NCBI GenBank assembly: GCA_963761775.1
Contig: CAVXIF010000011.1
Span: 1-64,000, forward strand
DNA length: 64,000 bases
Direction: 5' to 3'
From: Parerythrobacter_A sp963761775
GTDB taxonomy: Bacteria; Pseudomonadota; Alphaproteobacteria; Sphingomonadales; Sphingomonadaceae
Shown here: piece by piece, positions 1-9,113 of the stretch
How positions within the stretch are numbered: the stretch's first letter is position 1
Layout of the letters: every line of letters starts with the position of its first letter
Position numbers and translations under genes: made by a program
The notes under the pieces: model-generated
What the model was told of the DNA's origin: nothing
Database searches by the model: none
What the model saw: the letters and a program-made list of their open reading frames with translations, nothing else

Positions 1-278
1 CAAGCGGTCGTCGGATGTTTCCCTTTCCTACAGGTCGGATCTGCGAGCAGTATGCGGTGATGCTCCCAGCCTGCTGCCCTCCGGATAACGCCTCTCGCAC
101 TGCCTTGCAGGCGCTTGGTGCCGCGCGATCTTGCCAACCTTGTGCGTGCGGCAATGCGCCCGACCCTAAGGTGACACTATCGCCAAGGAAAATTCCGTCA
201 GAGCCTTGCTTTTCAAAGCAAAAACGTCGGAGCGCTGTTTCGCAAAACACCCCTGTCGCCGTTCCACGCGGGGCGCTG

Positions 279-824
279 TCAGGCCCCTTCCTTCACCTTG
301 TTCTGGAAGCTCTTGCGCAGTTTGAGCAGCTTTGGCGGGATGGTCGCCTGGCAATAGGGGTTTCGCTGACCTTCGCCCTCCCAGTACTCCTGATGGTAGT
401 CCTCTGCCGGATACCAGGTCGCCGGGCCTTCGACCGTGGTGACGGCGGTCTGACCGGGATGTTCCTCGTTCCAGCGCGCGATGGCGGCGTCGGCTTCGTC
501 CTTCGCCAGGTCGTCGTTCAGGAAGATGGCGCTGCGATACTGGGTGCCGACGTCGTTGCCCTGCCGGTTGAGCTGGGATGGATCATGCGTGCCCATGAAC
601 ACATCGAGCAGATCGGCGGCGGCGATGGTGCCGGGATCGTAGGTGACGCGAACGGCCTCGGCATGGCCGGTGTTGCCGCTGCAGACCTCCTTGTAAGTCG
701 GATCGGGTTTCTCGCCGCCGATATAGCCGCTTTCCACCTTCTGCACTCCAACGACGTCGTTCATCACGGCTTCGGTGCACCAGAAGCATCCGCCAGCAAG
801 GATTGCGGTTTTGGTATCGGCCAT
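279..824 (-). CDS. msrA: Peptide-methionine (S)-S-oxide reductase MsrA
   Basis: This enzyme reduces methionine-S-sulfoxide in oxidised proteins, using thioredoxin-type reductants, and acts in the cytosol. The product is 181 aa, the usual MsrA length. The catalytic motif GGCFWC lies at about residues 11-16, with Cys13 as the nucleophile. The family segment GHAEAVRVTYDP and a C-terminal Cys in NPYCQ are present, and the latter could serve as resolving cysteine. I chose the ATG at 824 because AAGGAG lies upstream and the longer reading frame adds about 28 residues unlike MsrA. The 278 bp downstream hold no gene I can support. The frame is intact. Confidence 0.95.
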   Translation of the reverse strand: MADTKTAILAGGCFWCTEAVMNDVVGVQKVESGYIGGEKPDPTYKEVCSGNTGHAEAVRVTYDPGTIAAADLLDVFMGTHDPSQLNRQGNDVGTQYRSAIFLNDDLAKDEADAAIARWNEEHPGQTAVTTVEGPATWYPAEDYHQEYWEGEGQRNPYCQATIPPKLLKLRKSFQNKVKEGA

Positions 825-928
825 TTCGATCAATCTCCTTCGTTGCCCGATGTAGGAAGCGTCGCCGCGCTTGTCATCGTCTGCCGTCGCCTTAAAGGTG
901 GCGGGCAAGTTTCACGAGGAGAGAACCC

Positions 929-1780
929 ATGCGCCCCCTGCACATCCTGATAGCCACCGCGGCTCTGATCGCGGTAACCGCCCCGGCAATAGCCGACGAC
1001 CGACACCGGCATCAGCGCAGCCAGCCAGGCGCGCCTCGGCACTGTCCTTGCGCACGAGCGCCGGGCCGACGACCGCGCGCGCGACCAGTATCGCCATCCA
1101 GCGGAGACGCTGGCTTTCTTCGGTGTGGAGCCCGACATGACCGTCGCCGAATGGGGGCCGGGAGGCAGCTGGTACACCCGCGTACTCGCGCCATATCTAA
1201 TGGGAAGCGGCCAATACATTGCTCTCAATGGCGATAGTGATGGGCGCACATATTCGGACCGCGCTGCGGAAGCGCGGGCGAAGGGCTGGACGGAAAGCTT
1301 CAAGGCTGGCCGGGCGAGCTGATGGGCGTCGAAGCGGATGCAGTGGCGGCTTACGAGGTCGATGAAGTGCCGGAAGACATGCAGGGCCGGGTTGACCGCG
1401 TGCTGATCTTCCGTTCGATGCACGGGCTGTGGAACGGGAATGCTGCCGATAGCACTCTCAAGGCTGTGCGCGGCATGCTCAAGGATGGCGGCATGGTCGG
1501 CGTGGTGCAGCACCGCGCGCCTGCCGATGCGAGCTTCGCGGACGTGAACCCGGCGCGCGGCTACATGCGGCAGGACGACGTCGTGAAGCTGTTCGAACTG
1601 CATGGCTTCGAACTCGCTGAAAGCAGCGAAATCAACGCCAATTCGAAAGACCCCGCGAACTGGGAAGGCGGCGTGTGGACGCTTCCCCCGGTCCTTCGCT
1701 ACGGTGACCAGGATCGTGCGCGCTATGTCGCGATCGGCGAAAGCGATCGCATGACCCTGCTGTTCAAGAAGGCCGACTGA
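929..1780 (+). CDS. Secreted class I SAM methyltransferase, COG4798-like (frameshifted)
   Basis: The coding signal jumps between frames. A signal peptide of about 22 residues (MRPLHILIATAALIAV, ending near AIA) starts at 929. The SAM-binding segment MTVAEWGPGGSWYTRVLAPY follows in the frame open from 1125 to 1322. The rest, with RVDRVLIFRSMHGLWN and LKDGGMVGVVQHRAP, is open from 1322 to 1780. This order matches the predicted periplasmic methyltransferases of COG4798, whose substrate is unknown. AGGAG precedes the ATG. It diverges from msrA, so the 825-928 gap should hold both promoters. At least two base shifts are needed to read it whole. Confidence 0.75.
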
Positions 1781-1784
1781 CACC

Positions 1785-2656
1785 TTGTCGAGGTTGCTGA
1801 CCGTCGCCGTCCTGCAACTGCCCCTCGCCCGCCGAGCGAGCGAGAATATCGCCGCGTTACGGCATTGGTGGAAGATGCCGCTGGCAGGGGCGCAAGTGTC
1901 ATCCTGCCGCCCGAATTATTCGCCGGGCAGTATTTCTGCCGCGAGGAGGACGAGGCTCTGTTTGCCCGCGCTCGCCCGACTGCCGAACATCCCAGCGTGC
2001 TTGCCATGCAGGAACTGGCCGCGAAGCATTCGCGTCGCCATCCCCACCAGCTTTTTCGAGCGGGACGGTCACCATTACTACAATACGCTCGCAATGATCG
2101 GACCTGATGGCGAAGTCATGGGCACCTATCGCAAGGGCCATATTCCCGACGGACCCGGCTATGAGGAAAAATTCTATTTTCGCCCTGGCAATGACGGTTT
2201 CAAGGTGTGGGACGTCTTTCGGCGGCTCGGAGGTCGGCGTCGGTATTTGCTGGGACCAGTGGTATCCCGAATGCGCCCGTGTGATGGCGCTGCAGGGCGC
2301 TGAGGTTCTGCTTCTACCCGACTGCCATCGGTTCCGAACCCTATGATGCCGAATCTCGACACCAGCCGGATGTGGCGCCGCGCGATGATTGGCCACGCGG
2401 TTTCCAATTGTATGCCGGTCGTCGCCGCCAATCGCATCGGGGACGAAGGCCGAAGATCGGCAGCGACCAGGCTTTTTACGGTCACAGCTTCATTGCTGAT
2501 GAATGGGGCGATCTGGTGGCGGAATATGGCGCTGGAGAGAGCGGCGTGCTGACCGCTAAGCTCGATCTCGACCGTGCCGCGAAACACCGTGCCGGCATGG
2601 GGTTTTTCCGCGACCGTCGGCCACAGCTTTACGGCCGCATCAGCGAGGATATTTGA
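1785..2656 (+). CDS. aguB: N-carbamoylputrescine amidase (frameshifted)
   Basis: This nitrilase-superfamily enzyme hydrolyses N-carbamoylputrescine to putrescine, the last step of the agmatine route to polyamines. The catalytic triad is visible in order: Glu in ILPPELFAGQYF, Lys in GTYRKGHIPDGPGY, and Cys in GVGICWDQWYPE. The end is LYGRISEDI, then a stop. The pieces lie in three frames (1785-1865, 1865-2107 and later), with shifts near 1870, 2030, 2215 and 2330-2450. The start is TTG at 1785, four bases after the previous stop. Whether the gene is truly broken or misread cannot be told from sequence alone. No agmatine deiminase gene is seen next to it. Confidence 0.8.
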
Positions 2657-3115
2657 GCAGGCGAGCCGGATCCAACCCAAGAGCAATTGGACGACCTTTA
2701 TTCAGCCAGTCTCGACATGGCGGAGGCTATGCTTATCAAAAACGGTGAGTTTTTCCCGCTGGGATTGGCGATGACGATACAGCCGGTGTGATCACGCCGG
2801 TGGCAGTCATGAGAACGAGGACCAGCCACAATCGCAGCAGGTGATCGACAATCTGGTGGCGCTGTTTAAATCGCGCGCTGCATCTGGCGATCTCGCCGCT
2901 TGTGCGATTGCAGTCGACATTCGGGTGCGCCCCAACCCTGACGCACCGCCCGGCGATGCCGTTCAAGTGCGAGTTCGCGCTGCCTAATTACTCGGCCGAT
3001 AGTGATCGCGCCCTATTCGCTAAAGACCTCGGGCTTGCTGCGAAAAACTCAGGCAAGCTCAAGCTCGCCTCACCCTATGCGCGAAGGCAGCGCGAAAACG
3101 ACATTTTCCTGCTTA
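2657..3115 (+). CDS. Conserved-looking hypothetical protein (frameshifted)
   Basis: I do not recognise the family. Coding pieces are DDLYSASLDMAEAMLIKNG, then QQVIDNLVALFKSRAASGD and AIAVDIRVRPNPDAPPGDAV, and finally a piece ending in REGSENDIF-like sequence near 3110. They lie in successive frames, so two or three base shifts are implied. Their composition and order look like one soluble protein of about 150 residues. It directly follows aguB and converges on the M20 peptidase gene, whose stop lies at 3113. No start codon fits the first frame after the aguB stop, so the 5' boundary is uncertain. Confidence 0.45.
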
Positions 3116-4537
3116 GCGCCCGGCGAGTTCTTTCAGACACAATGGTCCAGTGGTCGAGGCCATCATAGAACGCGTCGACCCGCATCCGCTCGTTCAATCC
3201 GTGAGCGTACTCGTCCTGCGAACGGCTGGCGCCCGCACCAATGGCAATGGTGTCATAGCCAAGGTTGCGGTAATGCATCCCGTCTGTGCCCCCGGACGAC
3301 ATATTGGGAATCATCGGGATCGCTGTGCCAAACCGTGTGACAAGCGAGTTTTCGACAGCCTCGCGGACTTCCTCGGGGAAGTTGCTGATCGGGCTTTCGG
3401 TTGCTTCTGATCGCTGAGCGATGGAAATCGCTTCATTGCCGATTACCTGCGGCCAGCGTATCGCGAACAGTCTCGACCCCTATACCGGGGAAGACGCGGC
3501 AATTCACCGTCGCGCCGCCGCTTTGTGGCAAAGCGTTCTCGGCGTGGCCTGCCTTCAGCATGGTGGCAACACAAGTGGTGCCAAGCGTGCCCACATAGCT
3601 GGGATTGGCGCGCAAGACGGCTATCGCCTCCGCATCGCCTGGATCTGCGGCAAAGTCTCGCATCGCCTTACCAAGATCGCCGTCGACGCTTTGGCCCAAT
3701 GCTGCGAAATAACTGCGCGTCAGTCCGCTGTCGCTAACAGGAAACTGGTACTCGGAAATCCTGATCAGCGCTGCCGCCAGATCGTAAATCGCGTTGTCAC
3801 TGCGCGGGCGGGACGAATGGCCGCCGGGATTGCTCGCCACCAGATCGAAGGTGACGTAGGTCTTTTCGGCCAGCTGGATCTCCTGTGACACCGGCGCGAA
3901 ATCATCGGCCAGCCCGATGCCTCCAGCGTCGGAATTGAGCACGATAGGCAGGGTCGACATTGTCGGCCACCCATTTCGCCTGGGCCAGCGTCGACACCAT
4001 GCCGGTCTCCTCATCGCCCGAAAAGACGAGATAGAGATCACGGGTCGGCACCCACCCTTCTTCCTTTAGCCGGATGAAGGTTCCGGCCAGATTGGCGACA
4101 CCATATTTGTTGTCCATCGTGCCGCGCGCAAAGAAGTACCCGCCATCCTCGATCAGTGTGAAAGGGTCGCGCTCCCAATCCTGGGGCAGGGCATCGACCA
4201 CATCCATGTGCGCGAGCATGACGATCGGCTTTTCGCCCGACGATCCGTCACCGCGATACCGCACGATAAGTCCCTGCGTCGGGTCGCCCTCGCTGTCGTA
4301 ATCGGTTGCCAGGATATCCGCCGCAGCAAATCCGGCTTCGGACAAACGGCCGGAGAGATAGGCGACCATGTCGTCCACCTGCCCGTGACCCCGCGCTGTG
4401 CGGAAAGCGATGATATCGCGGTAGATATCGTGCACGCGTGCTCGTGCGCGGTCAATTCGCGGGCCTCGTCGGCCTGTGCCGGGCTTCCCGATGCCAGCAC
4501 CGCCGCAGCTGCTCCCAAGAAACCATCTTCCTCGCAT
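3113..4537 (-). CDS. M20 family metallopeptidase with signal peptide (frameshifted)
   Basis: This is a zinc-dependent exopeptidase of the M20 family (carboxypeptidase/dipeptidase type), apparently exported. A signal-like start (LGAAAAVLASGSPAQA) lies close to the ATG at 4537. Metal and catalytic motifs follow in order: MLAHMDVVDALP (His, Asp), FARGTMDNKYG (Asp) and FSGDEETG (Glu-Glu). The dimerisation half contains NPGGHSSRPRSDNAIYDL. The tail HGLNERMRVDAFYDGLDHW is typical of the family, and shifting one base then gives LKELAGR and a stop at 3113. At least four base shifts separate these pieces. The exact substrate cannot be inferred. It is convergent with the preceding unknown gene. Confidence 0.8.
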
Positions 4538-4585
4538 TGTCCTACTCCCGTTCCCTGCCGTGGAGACAAACGCTAGGACGCGCGT

Positions 4586-5095
4586 ATGAACGAGGCAAGC
4601 ACGCATCTCTATGTTCTTGGTCTTGGCTCGAATATGCGGGTGCCTGGCTTGGGTCCGCCCGCCGATGTTCTGAAGCGATGGCGGCCAAGATCTGCCTTCT
4701 ATGGGGTGACGCTGAAGGCGATGTCACCGATCATCCGCTCTCGACCGGTCGGGCACATCGCAGCGCACGTTCGCCAATGCTGTCGCGGTGGCCGAGAGCA
4801 GCGCTCGAACCACACGATCTCCTGGCTACGCTCAAGCGGTGGAGCAGCAGTATGCGCCGTAATCGTCGAGGCCAGCGCTGGCGCGCTCGCCCACTCGATC
4901 TCGATATCGTCTTGTGGAGTGGCGGTATGTGGGCGAAGGAAGGCCTGTCGGTCCCCCATCCCCGCTTTCGCCGGCGAGACTTTGTCTTCGGTCCTGCTGC
5001 CGCGATTGCACCTGGCTGGTGCGATCCGGATAAGCGGTTTGACGGTGGCGCAACTGTTTGCACGCTTGACCCGACCGAGACCCGCCCCTAGGTGA
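4586..5095 (+). CDS. folK: 6-hydroxymethyl-7,8-dihydropterin pyrophosphokinase (frameshifted)
   Basis: HPPK transfers pyrophosphate from ATP to the pterin in folate synthesis. The N-terminus HLYVLGLGSNMR is typical. The signature RPLDLDIVLW appears in a second frame near 4891, followed by LSVPHPRFRRRDFVFGP. The C-terminus LTVAQLFARL returns in the first frame. The middle stretch (FANAVAVAESALEPHDLLATLK in patches) needs several base shifts. As folK is normally essential, an error in the sequence is more likely than a true break. The gene is divergent from the M20 peptidase gene and lies just before tRNA-Lys. Confidence 0.8.
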   Translation: MNEASTHLYVLGLGSNMRVPGLGPPADVLKRWRPRSAFYGVTLKAMSPIIRSRPVGHIAAHVRQCCRGGREQRSNHTISWLRSSGGAAVCAVIVEASAGALAHSISISSCGVAVCGRRKACRSPIPAFAGETLSSVLLPRLHLAGAIRISGLTVAQLFARLTRPRPAPR

Positions 5096-5132
5096 CGGGC
5101 CGCGCCAGTCCAAGGATATGCGCTTCCCTCGG

Positions 5133-5208
5133 GGGCCCTTAGCTCAGTCGGTAGAGCAACTGACTTTTAATCAGTAGGTCGCTGGTTCGAACCCAGCAGG
5201 GCTCACCA
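5133..5208 (+). tRNA. tRNA-Lys (TTT)
   Basis: A 76-nt cloverleaf can be drawn. The acceptor stem pairs GGGCCCT with AGGGCTC. The anticodon stem ACTGA/TCAGT holds loop CTTTTAA with anticodon TTT. The T arm contains GGTTCGAACCC, and CCA is encoded. It is the last core feature before the genomic island. Confidence 0.97.
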
Positions 5209-5284
5209 TCATTTTTGGATATGCAAAGCAGTCAGGCGCGTTGGTCAACGTGCTTGGCTCGACGGCGTCCGGCTTTTGCGGAAA

Positions 5285-5299
5285 TGGCGGAGACGGAGG
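5285..5299 (-). repeat. Putative distal attachment site (copy of tRNA-Ser 3' end)
   Basis: TGGCGGAGACGGAGG matches the reverse complement of the last 15 nt of the tRNA-Ser(GCU) gene, CCA included. The bases flanking the two copies differ, which suits a short crossover core. The surrounding 5209-5462 stretch holds no gene I can support. Confidence 0.7.
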
Positions 5300-5462
5300 T
5301 GGCAAGTGGGCTGATGCAACCACTTGTGGTTTAACGGAAATGCGAGGCGCTTGCGAGGGCTCTTTACCACAATTGCTCCCCGACTTCCTTGAATGGCGAT
5401 TTGAGCCTCTGATTTTGAGTAACTTTAGGCTCAGTGTCACGAAGTTTTGGAGATGTAGAATA

Positions 5463-5478
5463 TGTCCCGTTCGGGAAA
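5463..5478. promoter_or_regulatory. HipB-type operator, site 1
   Basis: The near-palindrome TGTCCCGTTCGGGAAA carries the core TCCCGTTCGGGA. It is the first of three alike sites upstream of hipB. Centres of successive sites are about 51 and 49 bp apart, close to five helical turns, which would suit cooperative binding with DNA bending. Binding by HipB is inferred from position and symmetry. Confidence 0.65.
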
Positions 5479-5513
5479 GTCGTGCCTTCCAATGCTGCTC
5501 TTTGAGCATGAAA

Positions 5514-5529
5514 TATCCCTTTCGGGAAA
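5514..5529. promoter_or_regulatory. HipB-type operator, site 2
   Basis: TATCCCTTTCGGGAAA is the weakest of the three sites, with one mismatch in the left core half. It is roughly equidistant from the sites on either side. Confidence 0.6.
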
Positions 5530-5562
5530 ATTATCTTGAAATTGATGCACTATCCGCATAGA

Positions 5563-5578
5563 TTTCCCGTTCGGGAAA
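5563..5578. promoter_or_regulatory. HipB-type operator, site 3, next to the hipB start
   Basis: TTTCCCGTTCGGGAAA is a near-perfect palindrome ending 11 bases before the hipB ATG. A repressor bound here would cover the translation start region and probably the promoter or its initiation zone, consistent with autorepression. Confidence 0.7.
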
Positions 5579-5589
5579 GGTAAGTGCTC

Positions 5590-5849
5590 ATGCTCAATGT
5601 TGCCACTATCGGCCAAATCATTCGCGATGAACGCAAGGAGCTTGGTCTGCGACAGGACGAGTTGGCTGCTGCAAGCGGCGTCGGTTTGCGCTTCCTCGTC
5701 GAACTGGAGCGGGGGAAGCCCACTGTCCAGATGGGCAAGGTTCTTGATGTGATTTCGCCGCACTTGGATGTGAATTGCAGATCAAGCGGCCTGACGGGAT
5801 CGTGATAGCGGGTCGAGCGGTCGCGCCCAAGAAGGATGAGGCGGAGTGA
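5590..5849 (+). CDS. hipB: HipB-like antitoxin, Xre-family repressor (frameshift near its end)
   Basis: This is the DNA-binding antitoxin expected to hold the HipA kinase and repress the operon. The helix-turn-helix region is IRDERKELGLRQDELAAAS and then FLVELERGKPTVQMGKVLDV. In frame 1 the protein ends early at 5805 with an unusual tail. Moving one base near 5765 gives ELQIKRPDGIVIAGRAVAP and KKDEAE, ending at a TGA (5847-5849) that overlaps the hipA GTG as GTGA. That coupling strongly suggests the second reading is the true C-terminus. ATG 5590 follows AAGG; a GTG at 5584 is in frame. Confidence 0.85.
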
Positions 5850-7117
5850 CGCTGCCAATTCTGGATACGCTGGTGGTCTGGTGGGACGAGCGCCAGGCAG
5901 GCGAACTCTCGATCGACAAAGGTGGCGCGATGCATTTCGCATATGCGCCTGAATGGCTGGCTGATGAAAATGCCCCGGCACTTTCCCATGCAATGCCAAA
6001 GCAGCAAGAGCCATTTAGAGACCATGCCTGCAAGGCTGTCTTTGGCGGACTGCTTCCCGAGGAAAGCCAGCGTACGGCTATCGCTCGCGCACTTGGAGTT
6101 TCGCCCGACAATCCGTTTCGGCTGCTTGAGGCCTTGGGCGGAGATGTTGCCGGTGCTCTAGCCTTCCTGCCAAATGACGAAGAACCGCTCCAGGACCACT
6201 CCGAGACCACTCCAGAACCACTCCAAGAGAACGAGCTGGCGGAATTGCTGGGCAGATTGCCTGCTGTGCCCATGCTGGCAGGTGAGGGCGGCGCAAGGCT
6301 CAGCCTTGCAGGAGCACAGAGCAAACTGCCCGTGGTGGTCACCGCAGATGGAGGCATTGCGATACCTCGTCCAGGCGAGCCATCCACGCATCTGATCAAG
6401 CCTGAACCCGATCGCTTTGCCGGATTGGCTGCAAATGAGGCCTTCTGCCTCGCACTGGCGCGCGCCGTGGGCATTGATGCTGCCCACGCAGAGTGGCGCG
6501 AGGTGGCGGGCAAGCCGTTGCTGCTGGTCGAACGCTATGACCGGATGTGGATCGAGGGAAAAACGAAACGCCTGCATCAGGAAGACTTCGCTCAGGCACT
6601 TGGCGTCCCCTCGAACCGCAAATACGCGGCGGAGGGCGGGCCGACTTTCCGCGATAGCTTCGCGCTGTTGCGCAGCGCTGCGACGCGGCCAGCGCGCGAA
6701 GTGCTGAAGCTGGCCGACGCTGCGATCTTCAATCTCATCATCGGCAACGCCGATGCCCACGCGAAGAACTACAGTCTGCTGCGCCGGGAAAACGGCGAGG
6801 TGGTGCTTGCCCCGCTTTACGACCTTGTCGCCACGCATATGTGGAAGGAGCTCTCGCCCAAGCTCGCAATGCGATTTGGTCGCGCGGCGACACTCGAAGA
6901 ATTTGACAGGGAAAGCGTGGCGAGGTTCGCGGACGAAGCAGGGCTAGGTGCTCCGTACATTCGCCGCAGGGTGAGTGACCTTGCTGACGCAGTGACGGAG
7001 GAAATTGAGAAGGGCGTTCAGGTGCCCGGCAATCCGCCTGAGGATGCTGTCGCGCCAATTGCCGAAGCATTATCGACCCGCGCCAGCGTTGCTGCACTGA
7101 AGCTTTTGGAAGCGTGA
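5846..7117 (+). CDS. hipA: HipA-like serine/threonine kinase toxin
   Basis: HipA toxins phosphorylate a translation component (glutamyl-tRNA synthetase in the E. coli case) and induce dormancy. The intact 423-aa product has the N-terminal subdomain. It then has the glycine-rich P-loop region LSLAGAQSKLPVVV, whose serine corresponds to the autophosphorylated Ser of HipA. The catalytic segment IIGNADAHAKNYSLL and metal-binding PLYDLVATH follow. The stretch from about residue 110 to 125 (EEPLQDHSETTPEPLQENE) looks like a flexible linker. The start is GTG overlapping the hipB stop. Target specificity cannot be read from sequence. It is the first cargo gene at the island's left end. Confidence 0.93.
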   Translation: MTLPILDTLVVWWDERQAGELSIDKGGAMHFAYAPEWLADENAPALSHAMPKQQEPFRDHACKAVFGGLLPEESQRTAIARALGVSPDNPFRLLEALGGDVAGALAFLPNDEEPLQDHSETTPEPLQENELAELLGRLPAVPMLAGEGGARLSLAGAQSKLPVVVTADGGIAIPRPGEPSTHLIKPEPDRFAGLAANEAFCLALARAVGIDAAHAEWREVAGKPLLLVERYDRMWIEGKTKRLHQEDFAQALGVPSNRKYAAEGGPTFRDSFALLRSAATRPAREVLKLADAAIFNLIIGNADAHAKNYSLLRRENGEVVLAPLYDLVATHMWKELSPKLAMRFGRAATLEEFDRESVARFADEAGLGAPYIRRRVSDLADAVTEEIEKGVQVPGNPPEDAVAPIAEALSTRASVAALKLLEA

Positions 7118-7256
7118 GTGTGAGAATTGATGGAGCCAAACCAACCGTTGATCATCACAATGGACAAGATCGAGGGCAAATTTCGCCAATTACATTCTTG
7201 CTAAATACTTCTTTATCAAGTCAAACAACCGCTAATCAGATCGCAAGGGGGCAATC

Positions 7257-9104
7257 TTGACGACGTCATTTCAGACTAATCCTTACAAGCTCAGCGACCT
7301 CATGCGCGAGTGCCATGATGGAAAGCTTCAGCTGCCAGATTTCCAGAGGGGTTGGGTTTGGGATCAAGATCGCATCACCGATCTCTTGGCTTCAATTTCG
7401 GAGGGCTTCCCAGTCGGAGCGCTCATGACTTTGGATGCATCGGGCGAGGTATCGTTTGCGGTTCGCCCAGTTGAGGGCGCGCCATCACCGGCCAAGGACA
7501 TTGAAGCCTACCTTCTTGATGGCCAGCAGCGTATGACCTCGCTTTATCAATCTACGTACACAACTGTCCCAGTCTCAACGCAAACTGTGAAAAAGCGGCC
7601 CATCAAGCTGCACTTCTACTTCGACATTCGCGCGGCGCTCGATCCGGATGTCCCGCGCAGTGAAGCCATCGTGCCCGTTCCCGAAGATCGGATCATTCGG
7701 GAAAACTTTGGCCGGGATATCAAGCTCGACCTCTCCACCGAGGAGAACGAGTTCGAACACCTGCATTTTCCGATCGACCGCATGTTCGGCGCTCAGGATT
7801 GGCAGACAAATGCGATTGACTGGATTTACAAAGAGCTAGACCAGCGGAGCGAACACCTGAAGCTGATCAATGCTTTCATGCAAGGCGTGGTTAGAAACTT
7901 CGACCAGTATCAGGTGCCCGTGATCAAGCTGGGCAAAGACACGAGCAGAGCGGCGGTCTGCCTCGTCTTCGAGAAGGTGAATACCGGCGGGAAACCGCTC
8001 GATGCATTCGAGCTAGTGACCGCCATGTATGCGGCAGAGGAATTCCATCTCCGCGATGATTGGAAAGAACGCCGCAAGCGATTGGTTTCGACCCAACCAG
8101 TGCTAGACAAGATCGAGCCCGTCGAGTTTCTCCAGGCAGTCTCCTTGCTTCATACTAAGGAAGTGCGCGAGACAGCCATCGCAGCAGGCAAAGAGCCGCC
8201 TGCCATCAGCGCCACGCGCAATAGTCTGCTCCAGGTCCCACTTTCGGCTTATCAGAAGTTCGCGCCCAAGGTCGAAGCTGGCTACATCGCAGCTGCTAAG
8301 TTTCTGCATTCGCTCAAGATCTTCAAGGCACGCGACCTTCCCTATCAGACCCAGCTTGTCCCGCTTGCTGCGATCCTGGCGGAGCTTGGAAACACGTGGG
8401 AGAACGACGCGGTGCGTCAGAAGCTGGCGCAATGGTACTGGTGCGGCGTGTTGGGAGAGCTCTACGGCTCGGCAGTTGAGAGCCGCTTCGCGCTTGATAT
8501 CCGCGACTTTAAAACATGGGTGACTGGCGGCGCTGAACCTCAGACGGTGCAGCGGGCCAGCTTTGAAGAGCGCCGATTGCGCACGCTTCGCTCAAGGCTT
8601 TCGGCCGCTTACAAGGGCGTCCATGCATTGCTGATGAAATGCGGGGCAGAGGACTTCAAGTCGGGCCAACCCTATGACCAAGCTGTGTTCTTTGACGAGA
8701 ATGTCGACATCCATCACATATTCCCGCAGGCTTGGTGCAAGAGTGTCGGGATTGGGCCAGAGATCTACAACAGCATCGTCAACAAGACGCCTATTGCCTC
8801 AGGCACCAATCGAATGCTCGGCGGCGTTGCCCCGTCTTCCTATTTGGGCCGACTGACCAAGGGCAATGACAGCAATCCTCCCATTGCCCCTGACCGGCTG
8901 ACAGCAATCCTAGAAAGCCACGAGATCGAGGAAAGCTACCTCCACGCAGACGACTTCGACGGCTTCATGGACGATCGAAGGCGGCGACTGTTGGCCATCA
9001 TCGAGAACGCGATGGGCAAGGAGGCTTTGAGGGAGGCCGAGGTTCCGTCGGATCACGAGGAAGAGGATTACTACGCAGAAGAAGAGCGGGAGGCCGCGGA
9101 GTAA
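7257..9104 (+). CDS. GmrSD-like DUF262/DUF1524 protein
   Basis: The single 615-aa polypeptide has an N-terminal DUF262 domain, a ParB/Srx-like NTPase fold, with LPDFQRGWVWDQDRI (about residues 24-38) and the hallmark LLDGQQRMTSLYQ (about 87-99). A C-terminal DUF1524 His-Me/HNH nuclease part has VDIHHIFPQAWC near residue 483 and NKTPIASGTNRMLGG after it. Fused GmrSD proteins of this kind cut modified phage DNA using NTP, and others act in wider defence systems. The exact role here is inferred. TTG start at 7257 follows AAGGGGG. The acidic tail (EEEDYYAEEEREAAE) is notable. It lies 9 bp ahead of the MmeI-like gene, probably in one transcript. Confidence 0.88.
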   Translation: MTTSFQTNPYKLSDLMRECHDGKLQLPDFQRGWVWDQDRITDLLASISEGFPVGALMTLDASGEVSFAVRPVEGAPSPAKDIEAYLLDGQQRMTSLYQSTYTTVPVSTQTVKKRPIKLHFYFDIRAALDPDVPRSEAIVPVPEDRIIRENFGRDIKLDLSTEENEFEHLHFPIDRMFGAQDWQTNAIDWIYKELDQRSEHLKLINAFMQGVVRNFDQYQVPVIKLGKDTSRAAVCLVFEKVNTGGKPLDAFELVTAMYAAEEFHLRDDWKERRKRLVSTQPVLDKIEPVEFLQAVSLLHTKEVRETAIAAGKEPPAISATRNSLLQVPLSAYQKFAPKVEAGYIAAAKFLHSLKIFKARDLPYQTQLVPLAAILAELGNTWENDAVRQKLAQWYWCGVLGELYGSAVESRFALDIRDFKTWVTGGAEPQTVQRASFEERRLRTLRSRLSAAYKGVHALLMKCGAEDFKSGQPYDQAVFFDENVDIHHIFPQAWCKSVGIGPEIYNSIVNKTPIASGTNRMLGGVAPSSYLGRLTKGNDSNPPIAPDRLTAILESHEIEESYLHADDFDGFMDDRRRRLLAIIENAMGKEALREAEVPSDHEEEDYYAEEEREAAE

Positions 9105-9113
9105 CCGCCACCC

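Noticed and set aside
15..950. Long plus-strand open frame over msrA
   Set aside because: It is antisense to MsrA, whose GGCFWC motif, length and ribosome site are clear; the plus frame has no recognisable domain.
5171..5509. Minus-strand frame starting across tRNA-Lys (C-terminal SPAGFEPATY)
   Set aside because: This peptide is a known false product of reading antisense through tRNA genes.
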